The position numbers were made by a program, and so were the translations under genes. Below the pieces are notes generated by a model that was not told where the DNA came from, did not search any database, and saw nothing but the letters and a program-made list of their open reading frames with translations. Below are positions 50,264 to 58,649 of a stretch of 64,000 nt of DNA, one piece after another. How positions within the stretch are numbered: the stretch's first letter is position 1; each line of letters begins with the position of its first letter. The stretch is from Phycisphaerales bacterium (GTDB lineage Bacteria > Planctomycetota > Phycisphaerae > Phycisphaerales > UBA1924), in assembly GCA_040221175.1 (NCBI GenBank), contig JAVJVK010000004.1, positions 542,268 through 606,267 of the forward strand. The letters run 5' to 3'.

Positions 50264-50337
50264 GGCTGGGCTCCGGCGGCTGGGGTGGGGTACGCCGGGG
50301 AGCGTATTCAGGCGGGGCCCGAGCCGCGGCGGCCGCG

Positions 50338-50547
50338 GGGGCCGGCGGCATCGGGGTGATGGCCGGCGGCTCGGCGCCCGTGGCGGGCGGATCGGGGGCC
50401 GGGACGCGTGCCTTTGCGGCGGGAATCCGTGCCTTTGCCGTGAAGGCACGAATTTTTGGGGCAAAGACACGCGTCATTGGACTGATGGCACGGGTTTCCA
50501 CGTAGAAGACGGGCGTCTTCGCGGCGAGCGCGGCCCCTGGAAGGGGC
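50338..50547. repeat. Second 21-bp degenerate tandem repeat array, about 8-10 units
   Basis: Units begin at 50401, 50422, 50443, 50464, 50485, 50506 and 50527, with degenerate extensions back to about 50338. Shared elements are CGTGCCTTTG, AAGGCACG and GACACGCGTC. CGTGCCTT (50428-50435) and AAGGCACG (50443-50450) form a stem-loop across two units. As with the array at 27.4 kb, the period of 21 keeps every frame a heptad, here best on the minus strand (TAKARIP then AAKARVP). The array lies between the carboxylase start and the membrane-protein stop; the remainder of 50264-50596 holds no other gene. Confidence 0.75.
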
Positions 50548-50596
50548 CCGGGATGGACGAGAGGGCTCGCCGGTGGCTTTGCGGGGCCGTGCGGGC

Positions 50597-51439
50597 CTAT
50601 CGGCGGGGCGCGGGCAGGAGCATGGTCTTGAGCACGCCGCCCAGCCAGAGGCGGCGCTGGTCGGGCAGGAGGGTGGCGAACTTCAGCGTCTTCGTGGTGG
50701 TCTCGATGGCGATGGCCCGTTTGGCCTTGCCGTCCTCTTTGACGTCCGAGTCGGTGAAGCGGATGGCCTCGACGGCGTCGGCGTCGAAGCGGCGCTTCCA
50801 GCCCAAGGGCCCCACGCCGGTGAAGACCTGGCCGTCGGGCCCGCGCAGGCGGACCTCGACCTTGCCGACCAGGGCCGTAAGCAGGGCGCCGATGACCGTC
50901 AGGCCGATCAGGACGAAGGGGGTGAGGAACAGGGCCATGAAGATGGTCATGCCCAGGGGCATGTTGGAACTGGCGCCCCCGCCCCAGTTGCCTCCCCCGC
51001 TCCCGCCCCCACTTCCACCCATGGGCGTGGGAAACCAGGCCGGCAGCGTGACGCCCGCGTGCAGGAGGAAGCTGGAGACCACGATGATCAGGAAGATGCC
51101 CACGATGCCGTTCCAGAAGGCGGCGAAGAAGGCCAGGCCCGCGACGCCGGGGAGCGAGCGGGCCGAGGCGCGCAGGGTGACGCGGTCGCCGTAGTCTCTC
51201 AGGGCGCAGCCGCGGGGCGGATCGCCGTGCGCCAGGGCGATGGCCTTGCGGGCCTCGGCCTGGTCGTGGGTGGAGGCCGGAGCCCGGGCGTGGGTCGCCC
51301 GGGCGTCGCCCCCGCCCGCGAGGTCGGCCAGGCGGCTGAGCCGGCCGCAGCGTCGGCAGAGGGCCACGCCCTCCTTGACGTTGATGTCGTCGATGTCGAT
51401 GGGCGAGCCGCAGGGGCACGTGGTGGCGTGGGCGGGCAT
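50597..51439 (-). CDS. Membrane protein with N-terminal zinc-ribbon motif
   Basis: The first 35 residues contain a CPCGSPID...CRRCGRL cysteine ribbon. Two hydrophobic spans follow at about 98-125 (GLAFFAAFWNGIVGIFLIIV) and 162-190 (MTIFMALFLTPFVLIGLTVIGA), separated by a Gly/Ser-rich loop. The C-terminus (KVEVRLRGPDGQVFTGVGPLG, KTLKFATLLPDQRRLWLGG) is soluble and beta-rich. I know similar organisation from membrane proteins of unknown function. A sigma70-like promoter pair for the divergent gene sits just upstream. Confidence 0.8.
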   Translation of the reverse strand: MPAHATTCPCGSPIDIDDINVKEGVALCRRCGRLSRLADLAGGGDARATHARAPASTHDQAEARKAIALAHGDPPRGCALRDYGDRVTLRASARSLPGVAGLAFFAAFWNGIVGIFLIIVVSSFLLHAGVTLPAWFPTPMGGSGGGSGGGNWGGGASSNMPLGMTIFMALFLTPFVLIGLTVIGALLTALVGKVEVRLRGPDGQVFTGVGPLGWKRRFDADAVEAIRFTDSDVKEDGKAKRAIAIETTTKTLKFATLLPDQRRLWLGGVLKTMLLPAPRR

Positions 51440-51454
51440 GGGTCAGAAATCGGC

Positions 51455-51482
51455 TTGCGGCGTGCCGGGCTTCCACTATACT
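51455..51482 (+). promoter_or_regulatory. Candidate sigma70-type promoter for the DUF4287 gene
   Basis: TTGCGG (51455-51460) and TATACT (51477-51482) are separated by 16 bp, with a transcript start expected about 60 nt before the ATG at 51551. The region is the divergent gap between that gene and the minus-strand membrane protein. The -10 is a good match to TATAAT; the -35 is partial. Confidence 0.45.
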
Positions 51483-51550
51483 GGCATCCGGGTGGCTGCA
51501 CAGACACCGAACCGGCCGAACGCTCCACCGACCCCGATCAGGAGAACGCC

Positions 51551-52144
51551 ATGGCGACGCCCGAAGAGATGGCCAGGACCATGGCCGAGAACCTGAAGAA
51601 GAACACCGGCAAGAGCCTGGCGCAATGGGCGAAGGTTGCGAAGGGTTCTGGCTTCGAGAAGCACGGCGAGGTCGTCAAGTTCCTGAAGGAAGAGCACGGG
51701 CTCGGGCACGGCTACGCGAACCTGATCGCCCACGAGATGAAGGGCCAGGCGGGGGCGGCCAGCGGGAAGAAGGCGAGCGCGGGCGCGGGCGAGGGCGACG
51801 ATCTCGTCGCCGCCCAGTACGCCGGGGCCAAGGCCGACCTGAAGCCCATCTACGACGCGCTGATCAAGAAGGTGAAGGCGTTCGGCAAGGACGTCGAGGT
51901 GTCGCCCAAGAAGACCTACGTGAGCCTGCGGCGGAGCAAGCAGTTCGCGCTCATCCAGCCCAGCACGAAGACGCGGGTGGACGTGGGCATCCAGCTCAAG
52001 GAGCCGCCGAAGACCGCGACGGACCGGCTGGAGGCCTCGGGCAGCTTCAACTCGATGGTGAGCCATCGCGTGCGGCTGGAGGGCGTCAAGGACATCGACA
52101 CCGAGGTGGTGGCGTACCTGCGCGAAGCATACGACAAGGCCTGA
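51551..52144 (+). CDS. DUF4287/DUF5655 domain protein
   Basis: The start follows AGGAGAACGCC. Residues 1-60 are the DUF4287 helical domain (MARTMAENLKKNTGKSLAQW, LKEEHGLGHGYANLIAHEM), 60-85 an Ala/Gly/Lys linker, and 85-197 the DUF5655 domain (VKAFGKDVEVSPKKTYVSLR, FALIQPSTKTRVDVGIQL). Proteins with this combination are common and uncharacterised. They are often proposed to interact with nucleic acid or nucleotides, but without proof. A sigma70-like promoter lies 69-96 nt upstream. The next gene starts 24 nt downstream. Confidence 0.88.
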   Translation: MATPEEMARTMAENLKKNTGKSLAQWAKVAKGSGFEKHGEVVKFLKEEHGLGHGYANLIAHEMKGQAGAASGKKASAGAGEGDDLVAAQYAGAKADLKPIYDALIKKVKAFGKDVEVSPKKTYVSLRRSKQFALIQPSTKTRVDVGIQLKEPPKTATDRLEASGSFNSMVSHRVRLEGVKDIDTEVVAYLREAYDKA

Positions 52145-52168
52145 GTCGGCACGGAAGGGGAGCACACG

Positions 52169-52690
52169 ATGCGGATGTTTCTTTCGACCCACATCGACGC
52201 GACGCAGGAGGCGGTGTTCTCGGCGGTCAGCGACTTTCCCAACGCGGCGGACATGGTCGGGGGCATCGACTCGGTGGAGATGCTCCAACCCGCCCGCGAC
52301 GGGACGCCCATCGGCGTGGGCACGCGCTTCAGGGAGGCGCGCACGATGATGGGAAAGCAGGCGGTCGAGGAGATGGAGGTCACCGAGTTCGACCCGCCGC
52401 GGGCGTACACGCTCAGCGCGGTGTCGTGCGGGGTGAAGTTCGACAGCCGCGTGACGTGCCTGGATGAAACGCCCGGCGGCGGGCAGGCTGGTGGGCAGAG
52501 TGGCGAGCGGAGTGGCGGTTGCCGGCTGAGCTACGACATCAAGAGCCAGCCGCAGACGCTGGTGGCCAAGGTCGTCTCGCCGATCATGGGCCTGATGATG
52601 AAGGGCACGATGCGGAAGATGATGGAGAAGGACCTGGCCGACATCAAGGCGTACGTGGAAGGGCGGAACGGCGCCGGCCAATCGGCGTGA
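52169..52690 (+). CDS. SRPBCC/START-like family protein
   Basis: This is a helix-grip fold of about 150 residues typical of polyketide cyclase/START-like proteins: HIDATQEAVFSAVSDFPNAA, GTRFREARTMMGKQAVEEME, FDPPRAYTLSAVSCGVKFD, then a C-terminal helix (SPIMGLMMKGTMRKMMEKDL). The fold binds small hydrophobic ligands in its cavity. It begins 24 nt after the DUF4287 gene behind GGAAGGGGAGCAC, so the two are probably cotranscribed. A short Gly/Gln-rich insertion lies at about residues 108-120. Confidence 0.82.
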   Translation: MRMFLSTHIDATQEAVFSAVSDFPNAADMVGGIDSVEMLQPARDGTPIGVGTRFREARTMMGKQAVEEMEVTEFDPPRAYTLSAVSCGVKFDSRVTCLDETPGGGQAGGQSGERSGGCRLSYDIKSQPQTLVAKVVSPIMGLMMKGTMRKMMEKDLADIKAYVEGRNGAGQSA

Positions 52691-52868
52691 GGGGCCATCC
52701 GGGCTTGGTGAGGCCCTATTCGGACGCTGTTCAGCGTGCCAGCGCACCGCGACGCCCGGCCACTACGCTTGGGGCGCGCCCGCGCGTGCCACCGGGCCGC
52801 GGCGACGCCCAGGGCTGCCCAGACTAGACCCAGCCCAGACCAGACCAGAACGAAAGGGAGATTCGAAC

Positions 52869-54281
52869 ATGCCGAGCATTCCCACGAGAACCCTGACCCC
52901 GGCCATCGCGCTGCTGATGGCCGCCGGCACTGCGCTGGCGCAGGCCGACGAGCACCAGGACCAGCCGCAAGCGGTTGCCCAGCAGGGCGAGCAGGCGGCC
53001 GGGCCGGTGGACCTGGATGCGCTCGTGGAGGCCTACTACGAAGAGTGGGACGCGGTGCGCGCCTCGGGCGAGGCCACGTTCGACGCGTGGATCGAACTGC
53101 ACCGCAAGACGCTCTCGCAGGTCGACCTTGGCTCGCTGGATGGAGAGGGGCTGGCCACGCTGTACGCGGCGGGCCTGTTCAACGGCGACGAGGCGCGCGA
53201 GCAGGCGACGGCGCGGGTGGCCGAGTTGCTGCCCAAGGCCGAGCCGGGTAGCGTCCGCGAGGTCTCGCTGCGCACGCTCGACCTGCTGCTGCGCGGGGTG
53301 CCCACGCGCACGCATCGGCCCACGCCGCAGACGCAGGCCGAGGTGCTCCAGGCGGTGCTCAGCCACCCGAAGCTGCACGAGGCCGTGCGGCAGGGCAAGG
53401 TGTCGAACATCGGCCGGGCGATCAACGCGACGGCGCCCGAGAACATGGAGGCGCAGAAGGAGAGCGTCATCGCCCTGGGCGTGATGCTGGCCGATGCGCC
53501 ACCGGAGATGGCCACCGATGCCGCGCTGTTCTGGCAGACCGTACCTCGCATCAAGGAACTGAGCGACGAGCGCAAGGAAGCGATCCGCGTCGGGCTGGTG
53601 GACATGATGCGCCGGGCGGTGGAGGCGACGGACGAGGAGGGCGAGCCTGTGCTGGGCGAGACGCTTGCCTACGTCGAGAACGCGCTGAAGCAAATCGATG
53701 GCGCGGCGGCGCGGGGGATGCTGATCGACCATGCGATGCCCGAGATGACCATCACGTGGTCGAGCGATTCGTCCATCACGTCGTTCGATGACCTGAAGGG
53801 CAACGTGGTGGTGATCGACTTCTGGGCCACGTGGTGCGGCCCGTGCATCGCCAGCTTTCCGAAGGTGCGCGAGCTGCAGGAGTATTACAAGGGCAAGCCG
53901 GTCAAGATCATCGGCGTGACAAGCCTGCAGGGCGCGGTCTACGGGCTGCCGGGCGAAGAGGGCCCGGTCGACTGCGAGGGTGACCCGCAGAAGGAGCACG
54001 AGCTGATGCCCGCCGTGATGGAGGCGCACGACGTGACGTGGCCGGTGGTGTTTACCGAGCAGAACGTCTTCAACCCCGACTTTAACGTCAACGGCATTCC
54101 GCACGTGGCGATCGTGGATGGGCAGGGCAGGGTGCGCTTCAATGGCATGCACCCGGCGGCCCCGATGGACGAGAAGACCGAGAAGATCGATGCGCTGCTG
54201 AAGGAGATGGGCGTGGAGCCGCCGGCGCCGGCCAACGCCAAGCCCAGGAGCGAGCCCCAAGAGAACAAGCCGCAGGGCTGA
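52869..54281 (+). CDS. Exported thioredoxin-fold protein (TlpA/AhpC-like) with helical N-terminal region
   Basis: The signal peptide (LTPAIALLMAAGTALAQ) is followed by about 250 helical residues with no known motif, then a thioredoxin-like domain (about 300-420): NVVVIDFWATWCGPCIASFP with the CxxC redox pair at about 322-326, VKIIGVTSLQGAVYG, and the cis-Pro GIPHVAIVDGQGRV. Such proteins reduce disulfides in the envelope. The last 30 residues are Pro/Lys-rich. GAAAGGGAG precedes the start and a strong terminator follows the stop. Confidence 0.88.
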   Translation: MPSIPTRTLTPAIALLMAAGTALAQADEHQDQPQAVAQQGEQAAGPVDLDALVEAYYEEWDAVRASGEATFDAWIELHRKTLSQVDLGSLDGEGLATLYAAGLFNGDEAREQATARVAELLPKAEPGSVREVSLRTLDLLLRGVPTRTHRPTPQTQAEVLQAVLSHPKLHEAVRQGKVSNIGRAINATAPENMEAQKESVIALGVMLADAPPEMATDAALFWQTVPRIKELSDERKEAIRVGLVDMMRRAVEATDEEGEPVLGETLAYVENALKQIDGAAARGMLIDHAMPEMTITWSSDSSITSFDDLKGNVVVIDFWATWCGPCIASFPKVRELQEYYKGKPVKIIGVTSLQGAVYGLPGEEGPVDCEGDPQKEHELMPAVMEAHDVTWPVVFTEQNVFNPDFNVNGIPHVAIVDGQGRVRFNGMHPAAPMDEKTEKIDALLKEMGVEPPAPANAKPRSEPQENKPQG

Positions 54282-54306
54282 CGCCACTGCAGAACGATCA
54301 CCAGCA

Positions 54307-54338
54307 GGGGCCGCGGGCTTGCTCGCGGGCCCCTTTTT
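54307..54338 (+). terminator. Intrinsic terminator after the thioredoxin-fold gene
   Basis: GGGGCC plus GCG pairs with CGC and GGCCCC across an 8-nt loop, with one bulged G, followed by five T residues. It lies 25 nt after the thioredoxin-fold gene stop, and 9 nt before the stop of the convergent cardiolipin synthase gene. Confidence 0.8.
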
Positions 54339-54346
54339 CGTGCGCA

Positions 54347-55828
54347 CTACAGCAGGGGCGAGACGATCTTGGCGGTGTCGTCGGCGAGCTTCTGGATCCA
54401 TGGCCGGTCGGCCAGCTCGCGTCGATCCAGGGGTCGGCAGTCCGGCAGGTACTGCTCCAGGCGGTGGCGGAGCGCGAGGGTGACGTCCTTGCCGTGGGCG
54501 AGGAGGTTGAGCTCGTAGTTGAGCCTGAAGCTTCGCCGATCGAAGTTGCCCGAGCCGAAGACGCTGAGCGATTCGTCGACGGTCAGCGCCTTGACGTGCA
54601 GCAGGCCCTTCTGGTGAAGGTGGACCCTGGCGCCGGCATCGATGAGTTCTTCGAGCACGCTCTTGGCGGCGGCGTTGACCAGGAACGAGTTGGTCTTCTC
54701 GGGGATGATGATGTCGACCCTGACGCCGGCGACGGCCCGCAACCGGAGCGCGAGCTGGGTTGGCGGATCGGGAATGAGGTACGGCGTCACCATGACGATG
54801 CGGTGGTTGGCCTCGTTGATGGCGCTGAGGATGACGTCGCGAAAGGCCTCTTCGCGTCGGCCGGGCCCGCTTGGAAGGGCCTGCACCACGATCGGGCCGC
54901 AGTGTTCGGGCGTCGGGAAGAGATCGGCCTCGGGCCCGGGCATGACGCCGGTTTCGGCGACCCAGTCCTCGAAGAACAGCAGCTGCATCTGCGTGGCAAG
55001 GGGGCCGGTGATGCGCGCCGTCAGGTCGATCCACGGGCCATAGCGACGGTTGCCGTAGTCCAGATCGCAGATGTTCTGGCTGCCCGTATAGGCGGTGTGT
55101 CCATCGATGACGACGAGCTTGCGATGGTTACGCACGTCGATGCGCGCAAACGTGCGCCGGAAGAACCGGCTCGGGAGCGCATCGCGCACTTCGACGCCGC
55201 CCCTGCGCATCCTCGGCGCGAGCGTCGAAAAGAAGTCCGCCGATCCGGAGCCGTCGGCCAGGACCCGGCACACGACGCCGCGGCCCGATGCGCGCACGAG
55301 TGCCTCGGCGACCTTGCGTCCGTTGGCGTCATCGCGGAAGATGTAGGTGAGCAGGTGGACGTGGTTCTCGGCGGCATCGATGGAAGCGACGAGCTGATCG
55401 ATGAAGTGCTCGCTGTCGACGATGTCGCCGTTGTTGCCCACCAGGGGCCTGGTGCCCCCCACCATCGTCGCCAGTCGGAAGAGGTCTCGGTACCCCGGAT
55501 CGATAGCGTCGCTTGGCGCGGCATGCTGCTCGAGCATGTTCAGGCGGTCGACCGTTTCCACGAGCTGCGCGGCGCGCTGGTTGGCTCGCACGCGGCGGCG
55601 ACCGAGCAACTGGCGACCGAAGGCGGCATAGAGCAACGCGCCCGGGATGGGCTGGAAGAGCGTGAGGGCGAGCCACGCCATGGCCTCCCCGGCGGTGTGC
55701 TTGCGGATGATGATGGGCGCCAGCACGAGCCGGACGATCCACTCCAGGAGCAGGTAGCCCAGGGGAAGCCAGGCGGAAAGGGAAGCGCCGCCATCGGCCT
55801 GGGCGAGGAACATGGGAAAGTCACGCAT
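54347..55828 (-). CDS. Cardiolipin synthase (phospholipase D family)
   Basis: This makes cardiolipin at the inner membrane by phosphatidyl transfer. Two N-terminal helices (LPLGYLLLEWIVRLVLAPII; AMAWLALTLFQPIPGALLYAAF) precede two HxKxxxxD motifs: NHRKLVVIDGHTAYTGSQN (about 230-245) and HVKALTVDESLSVFGSGNFDRR (about 408-428). Its length (493 aa) is typical for ClsA. The start at 55828 is close to the divergent DUF58 gene; ATG 15 nt further in is possible. The frame is open far upstream, but those residues are not membrane-like. Confidence 0.93.
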   Translation of the reverse strand: MRDFPMFLAQADGGASLSAWLPLGYLLLEWIVRLVLAPIIIRKHTAGEAMAWLALTLFQPIPGALLYAAFGRQLLGRRRVRANQRAAQLVETVDRLNMLEQHAAPSDAIDPGYRDLFRLATMVGGTRPLVGNNGDIVDSEHFIDQLVASIDAAENHVHLLTYIFRDDANGRKVAEALVRASGRGVVCRVLADGSGSADFFSTLAPRMRRGGVEVRDALPSRFFRRTFARIDVRNHRKLVVIDGHTAYTGSQNICDLDYGNRRYGPWIDLTARITGPLATQMQLLFFEDWVAETGVMPGPEADLFPTPEHCGPIVVQALPSGPGRREEAFRDVILSAINEANHRIVMVTPYLIPDPPTQLALRLRAVAGVRVDIIIPEKTNSFLVNAAAKSVLEELIDAGARVHLHQKGLLHVKALTVDESLSVFGSGNFDRRSFRLNYELNLLAHGKDVTLALRHRLEQYLPDCRPLDRRELADRPWIQKLADDTAKIVSPLL

Positions 55829-55878
55829 GGGTGATTGTTGACCGGCCCGGGTCGGTACCATCGGACGAGGAGCAAGCC

Positions 55879-56853
55879 GTGCTGCACGCCCCGGGCCGAC
55901 CATCCAACCCGCAATCGCTCGAAGAGGCGCTCGGTCCGGCGCTGCTGGAGGTGCTCGGGCGGATGCGGCTGCGGAGCCGCAAGATCTTCGCGGGCAAGCT
56001 GCCCGGCGAGCGCCGGAGCAAGAAGCGGGGGCAGAGCGTCGAGTTCGATGACTTCCGCGAGTACGTGCGTGGGGACGACCTTCGGCACCTGGACTGGAAC
56101 CTGTACGCCCGGCTCGAGAAGCTCTTCCTGAAGCTGTTTCTGGAAGAAGAGGACCTGGCCCTGCACGTGGCGATCGACTGCTCGCGGTCGATGGAAGCGG
56201 GCCGGCCGCCGAAGCTGGAACTCGCCCGTCGGCTGGCGACGGCGATCGCCTACGTCGGGCTGAGCAACCAGGACCGGGTGAGCGTGTGGGCGCTGGGCGT
56301 GCCTGGGCGGCCCGACGTGGTGCGCATGCCGCCGGTGCGGGGGCGATCGGGCGCTGGACGGCTGCTTGAATTCGTGTATCGCCAGGCGGTGGCCGAGCCG
56401 GGCGGCGTGACGCCCAATCGCCCCGAGCTCGTACCGGCGCTGCTGCGTCTTGCCCGTGCACGCGTGGGCAAGGGCGTGCTGGTGGTGCTGAGTGACTTCC
56501 TGACCGACGAAGACATGACGCCCGCGCTGAACGCCATGGCGTTTGCGCAGGGTGGGGGCTTTGACACGGTGCTGATCCAAGTGCTGGCGCCCGGGGAAAT
56601 CGACCCGGCGAGCGAGGCCGATGCGGGGCTGCTGGGCGACGTGATGCTGACCGACGTGGAAAGCGGGCGGACGGCCGAGGTGACGGTGACGCCTTCGCTG
56701 ATCGCCGGCTATCGCAAGCGGCTGCAGGCGCACAACGACCGGCTGGCGAAGCTGGCGAGCGCCCGGGGCATTGGTTACATGTTGCTGCCCAGCGATACGG
56801 AAGCCCGCGACGTGCTTACGGGTTCGCTGCGGGCTCGGGGCGTGCTGTCTTGA
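55879..56853 (+). CDS. DUF58-domain protein (von Willebrand-like)
   Basis: This is a DUF58 protein: RSRKIFAGKLPGERRSKKRG, VEFDDFREYVRGDDLRHLDWNLY, LALHVAIDCSRSMEAGRPPKL (a MIDAS-like DxSxS), and VLSDFLTDEDMTPALNAMAF. These proteins usually work with a MoxR ATPase and a VWA protein. A MoxR gene is present 2.7 kb downstream on the opposite strand rather than adjacent. GTG 55879 is preceded by GAGGAG at ideal spacing and is preferred to the GTG at 55831. It is divergent from cardiolipin synthase. Confidence 0.85.
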   Translation: MLHAPGRPSNPQSLEEALGPALLEVLGRMRLRSRKIFAGKLPGERRSKKRGQSVEFDDFREYVRGDDLRHLDWNLYARLEKLFLKLFLEEEDLALHVAIDCSRSMEAGRPPKLELARRLATAIAYVGLSNQDRVSVWALGVPGRPDVVRMPPVRGRSGAGRLLEFVYRQAVAEPGGVTPNRPELVPALLRLARARVGKGVLVVLSDFLTDEDMTPALNAMAFAQGGGFDTVLIQVLAPGEIDPASEADAGLLGDVMLTDVESGRTAEVTVTPSLIAGYRKRLQAHNDRLAKLASARGIGYMLLPSDTEARDVLTGSLRARGVLS

Positions 56854-56863
56854 TCGATTGAGC

Positions 56864-57352
56864 TTACTTGAAGGGCAATGCCGTGCGCAGGGCCGCGTGG
56901 GTGCGCAGTTCGGCGTGTGGCATCTGGGCGAATTCGCCGTCCTTCAGCTCGATGTGGCCGGTGTTGTTGGGATCGAGTTGATCGCGCAGCATGCCGAGGA
57001 AGCGACGGGACGCGAAGACCTTGAGACGCTGTCCATCGGTGCGCTCGCTGCGGCCGGCCAGCCATGCGGCGACTTCGCGTGCAAAGCGGCGGTCCTCTTC
57101 GGCCTCGGTGCCCTGCGTGTCGTTGACCATATGCGGACCGCCCACGACGCCGGTGCCGGCCTCGGCCCCTCGCTTGCCCGGGCCCGAGAGCATGTCCGGC
57201 CGGGTGCGCTCGTGTTCGTCGTCATGGCCGTTGGTGATCGAGGCAGTCTCGGTGAGGTCGATCGCCTTGCCCATGGTCGGCCGGGCGATGAGCAGCTTGG
57301 CAACGCGCTGATCGACGACGGCTACGGCTGCGGACTTGTCGGATGACGGCAT
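56864..57352 (-). CDS. Host-attachment (eRF1-superfamily) protein-like
   Basis: This 162-aa protein matches by eye the C-terminal part of the Host_attach/baeRF family: AEEDRRFAREVAAWLAGR, LKVFASRRFLGMLRDQL, then ELKDGEFAQMPHAEL and LRTALP. The family was named for plant-host attachment, but it belongs to an archaeo-eukaryotic release-factor-like superfamily and may contact ribosomes. The N-terminal half is reduced compared with relatives. AGGGAG precedes the start. Its stop is convergent with the DUF58 gene, separated by 10 nt. Confidence 0.65.
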   Translation of the reverse strand: MPSSDKSAAVAVVDQRVAKLLIARPTMGKAIDLTETASITNGHDDEHERTRPDMLSGPGKRGAEAGTGVVGGPHMVNDTQGTEAEEDRRFAREVAAWLAGRSERTDGQRLKVFASRRFLGMLRDQLDPNNTGHIELKDGEFAQMPHAELRTHAALRTALPFK

Positions 57353-57414
57353 CGAGATCTCCCTTCGGCTTGGAACTCACGCAACAACTCAAGCTCCTGC
57401 GGGAGTGTGGAAGA

Positions 57415-57927
57415 TCAACGTGAATCGGGCCCTTGCGACTCGATGAATCGAGTTTCACGTTCGTCGGGGGGCCGGGTGAGGTGGGTCACGATGGCCCGGA
57501 ACTTGGCTTCGGTGGGAAATACGAGGCCGATGCCGATGATGGCCAGCATCGGCGACACGAGGAAGAGCAGCTGACCGGTCACCAGGGCGCACGTGGCGCC
57601 GAGCAGGCCGAAGCCTTCGATGGCGGCAAGTTGGACCAGCGTGCCCCGGGCGTATGCGTCTTCGAACGTATTGATGGCTCGATGTTCGTCGTCGCCGTGA
57701 TCGCGGAGCCAGTGGAGACGGGCCTGCTGGAGTTGGCTCGACTTGACGGCAATGCCCACCAGCACGCAGGCGGGAATCGACAGCGCCGCCGCGCCGGCCA
57801 GCGGGGCGATGAGGGCCGGCGCGGGCGTGGCGACGCGCGCATATGCGAACCCGCCCATGATGGCCGTGAGCGTCAAGAGACCCGCGATGAGGGCGGCACA
57901 GATGATCTGGATGGTTCGCAGCGGCAT
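57415..57927 (-). CDS. Multi-pass membrane protein of unknown function
   Basis: Four hydrophobic spans occur: IQIICAALIAGLLTLTAI, ALIAPLAGAAALSIPACVLV, LAAIEGFGLLGATCALVTGQ and LLFLVSPMLAIIGIGLVF. The connecting segment around HGDDEHRAINTFEDAYARG is polar, and the protein ends with a cytoplasmic-looking Arg/Glu tail. The start at 57927 overlaps the DUF1569 stop by one base (TGATG), so it is coupled to that gene. No family is recognised. Confidence 0.75.
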   Translation of the reverse strand: MPLRTIQIICAALIAGLLTLTAIMGGFAYARVATPAPALIAPLAGAAALSIPACVLVGIAVKSSQLQQARLHWLRDHGDDEHRAINTFEDAYARGTLVQLAAIEGFGLLGATCALVTGQLLFLVSPMLAIIGIGLVFPTEAKFRAIVTHLTRPPDERETRFIESQGPDSR

Positions 57928-58466
57928 CAGCGGGGCGGCGCCCCCTGGGGATGCAGGAACGAGAGGTGCAGCGCCATGTGCTTGCGCTGGAGCGTGAGCC
58001 ACTCTTCGTGGGTGAGTTGGCCGAGCAGCGGGCTGGGCTGGGTCATGGCTTCGCCCGCGTGGATGCGGGCGATCTGCTCGCGCAGGAGTGCCAGTCCCTC
58101 GGCATCGCCGACATCGTCGCTTGGGAGCAGGGCCGATGCCTGCTTTGGCAACTTGAAGCCCGAGGGCAGAGGCTCTTCGCTCTGGGTTGCCTTCTTTTTG
58201 AGCATCATGCGGGCGATCCAGCGAATGGGGGGCGGCGCCTTGGAGGGGAAGCCGTCGTAGGCGAAGCGCAGGAACTTGGCCAGGTGCTCGAAGTTCTGGC
58301 CCGGCGTCCAGTTTCCCGTGGCGGTCAGCGCGCCCGCATTGAGCGAGGCCTCGATGCGATCCAGGTCTTCGGAGACCTCATCAAACGATGCGAACGCGAG
58401 GTCGCGACGGGGGGCGATCTTGGTATCGACTTCGGCAGGTGGTGCGGATTGGGCGGTTTGTGACAT
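57927..58466 (-). CDS. DUF1569/DinB-like protein
   Basis: The pattern DLDRIEASLNAGALTATGNWTPGQNFEHLAKFL, WIARMMLKKK, LPKQASALLPSDDV and LTHEEWLTLQRKHMALHLSFL fits the DUF1569 branch of DinB-like metal-binding four-helix proteins; potential ligands are the His residues in FEHL, THEE and HMALHLSF. Function in the family is not established. It starts behind AAAGGAGAC and is cotranscribed with the downstream membrane protein. Confidence 0.8.
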   Translation of the reverse strand: MSQTAQSAPPAEVDTKIAPRRDLAFASFDEVSEDLDRIEASLNAGALTATGNWTPGQNFEHLAKFLRFAYDGFPSKAPPPIRWIARMMLKKKATQSEEPLPSGFKLPKQASALLPSDDVGDAEGLALLREQIARIHAGEAMTQPSPLLGQLTHEEWLTLQRKHMALHLSFLHPQGAPPR

Positions 58467-58649
58467 GCAGTCTCCTTTCGCTCCCCTGTCGGGCGATGGT
58501 AGTGCCCTCGGGCCCGGGGACTGGCTGCAATGGGAACGAGGCGCCGACGTTTGCATCGATGAAAGCCGGACCGAAATGTGCCGATGGCGCATCCCAGAGA
58601 CTCGGACGGGGGCAGGACCGCCTCCACGCGGAGAGAAGGGAGAACACCG

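Noticed and set aside
52824-55034. A 736-codon minus-strand frame over the thioredoxin-fold gene and cardiolipin synthase
   Set aside because: It shifts across two real genes in other frames and has no start signal; the real genes have strong families.
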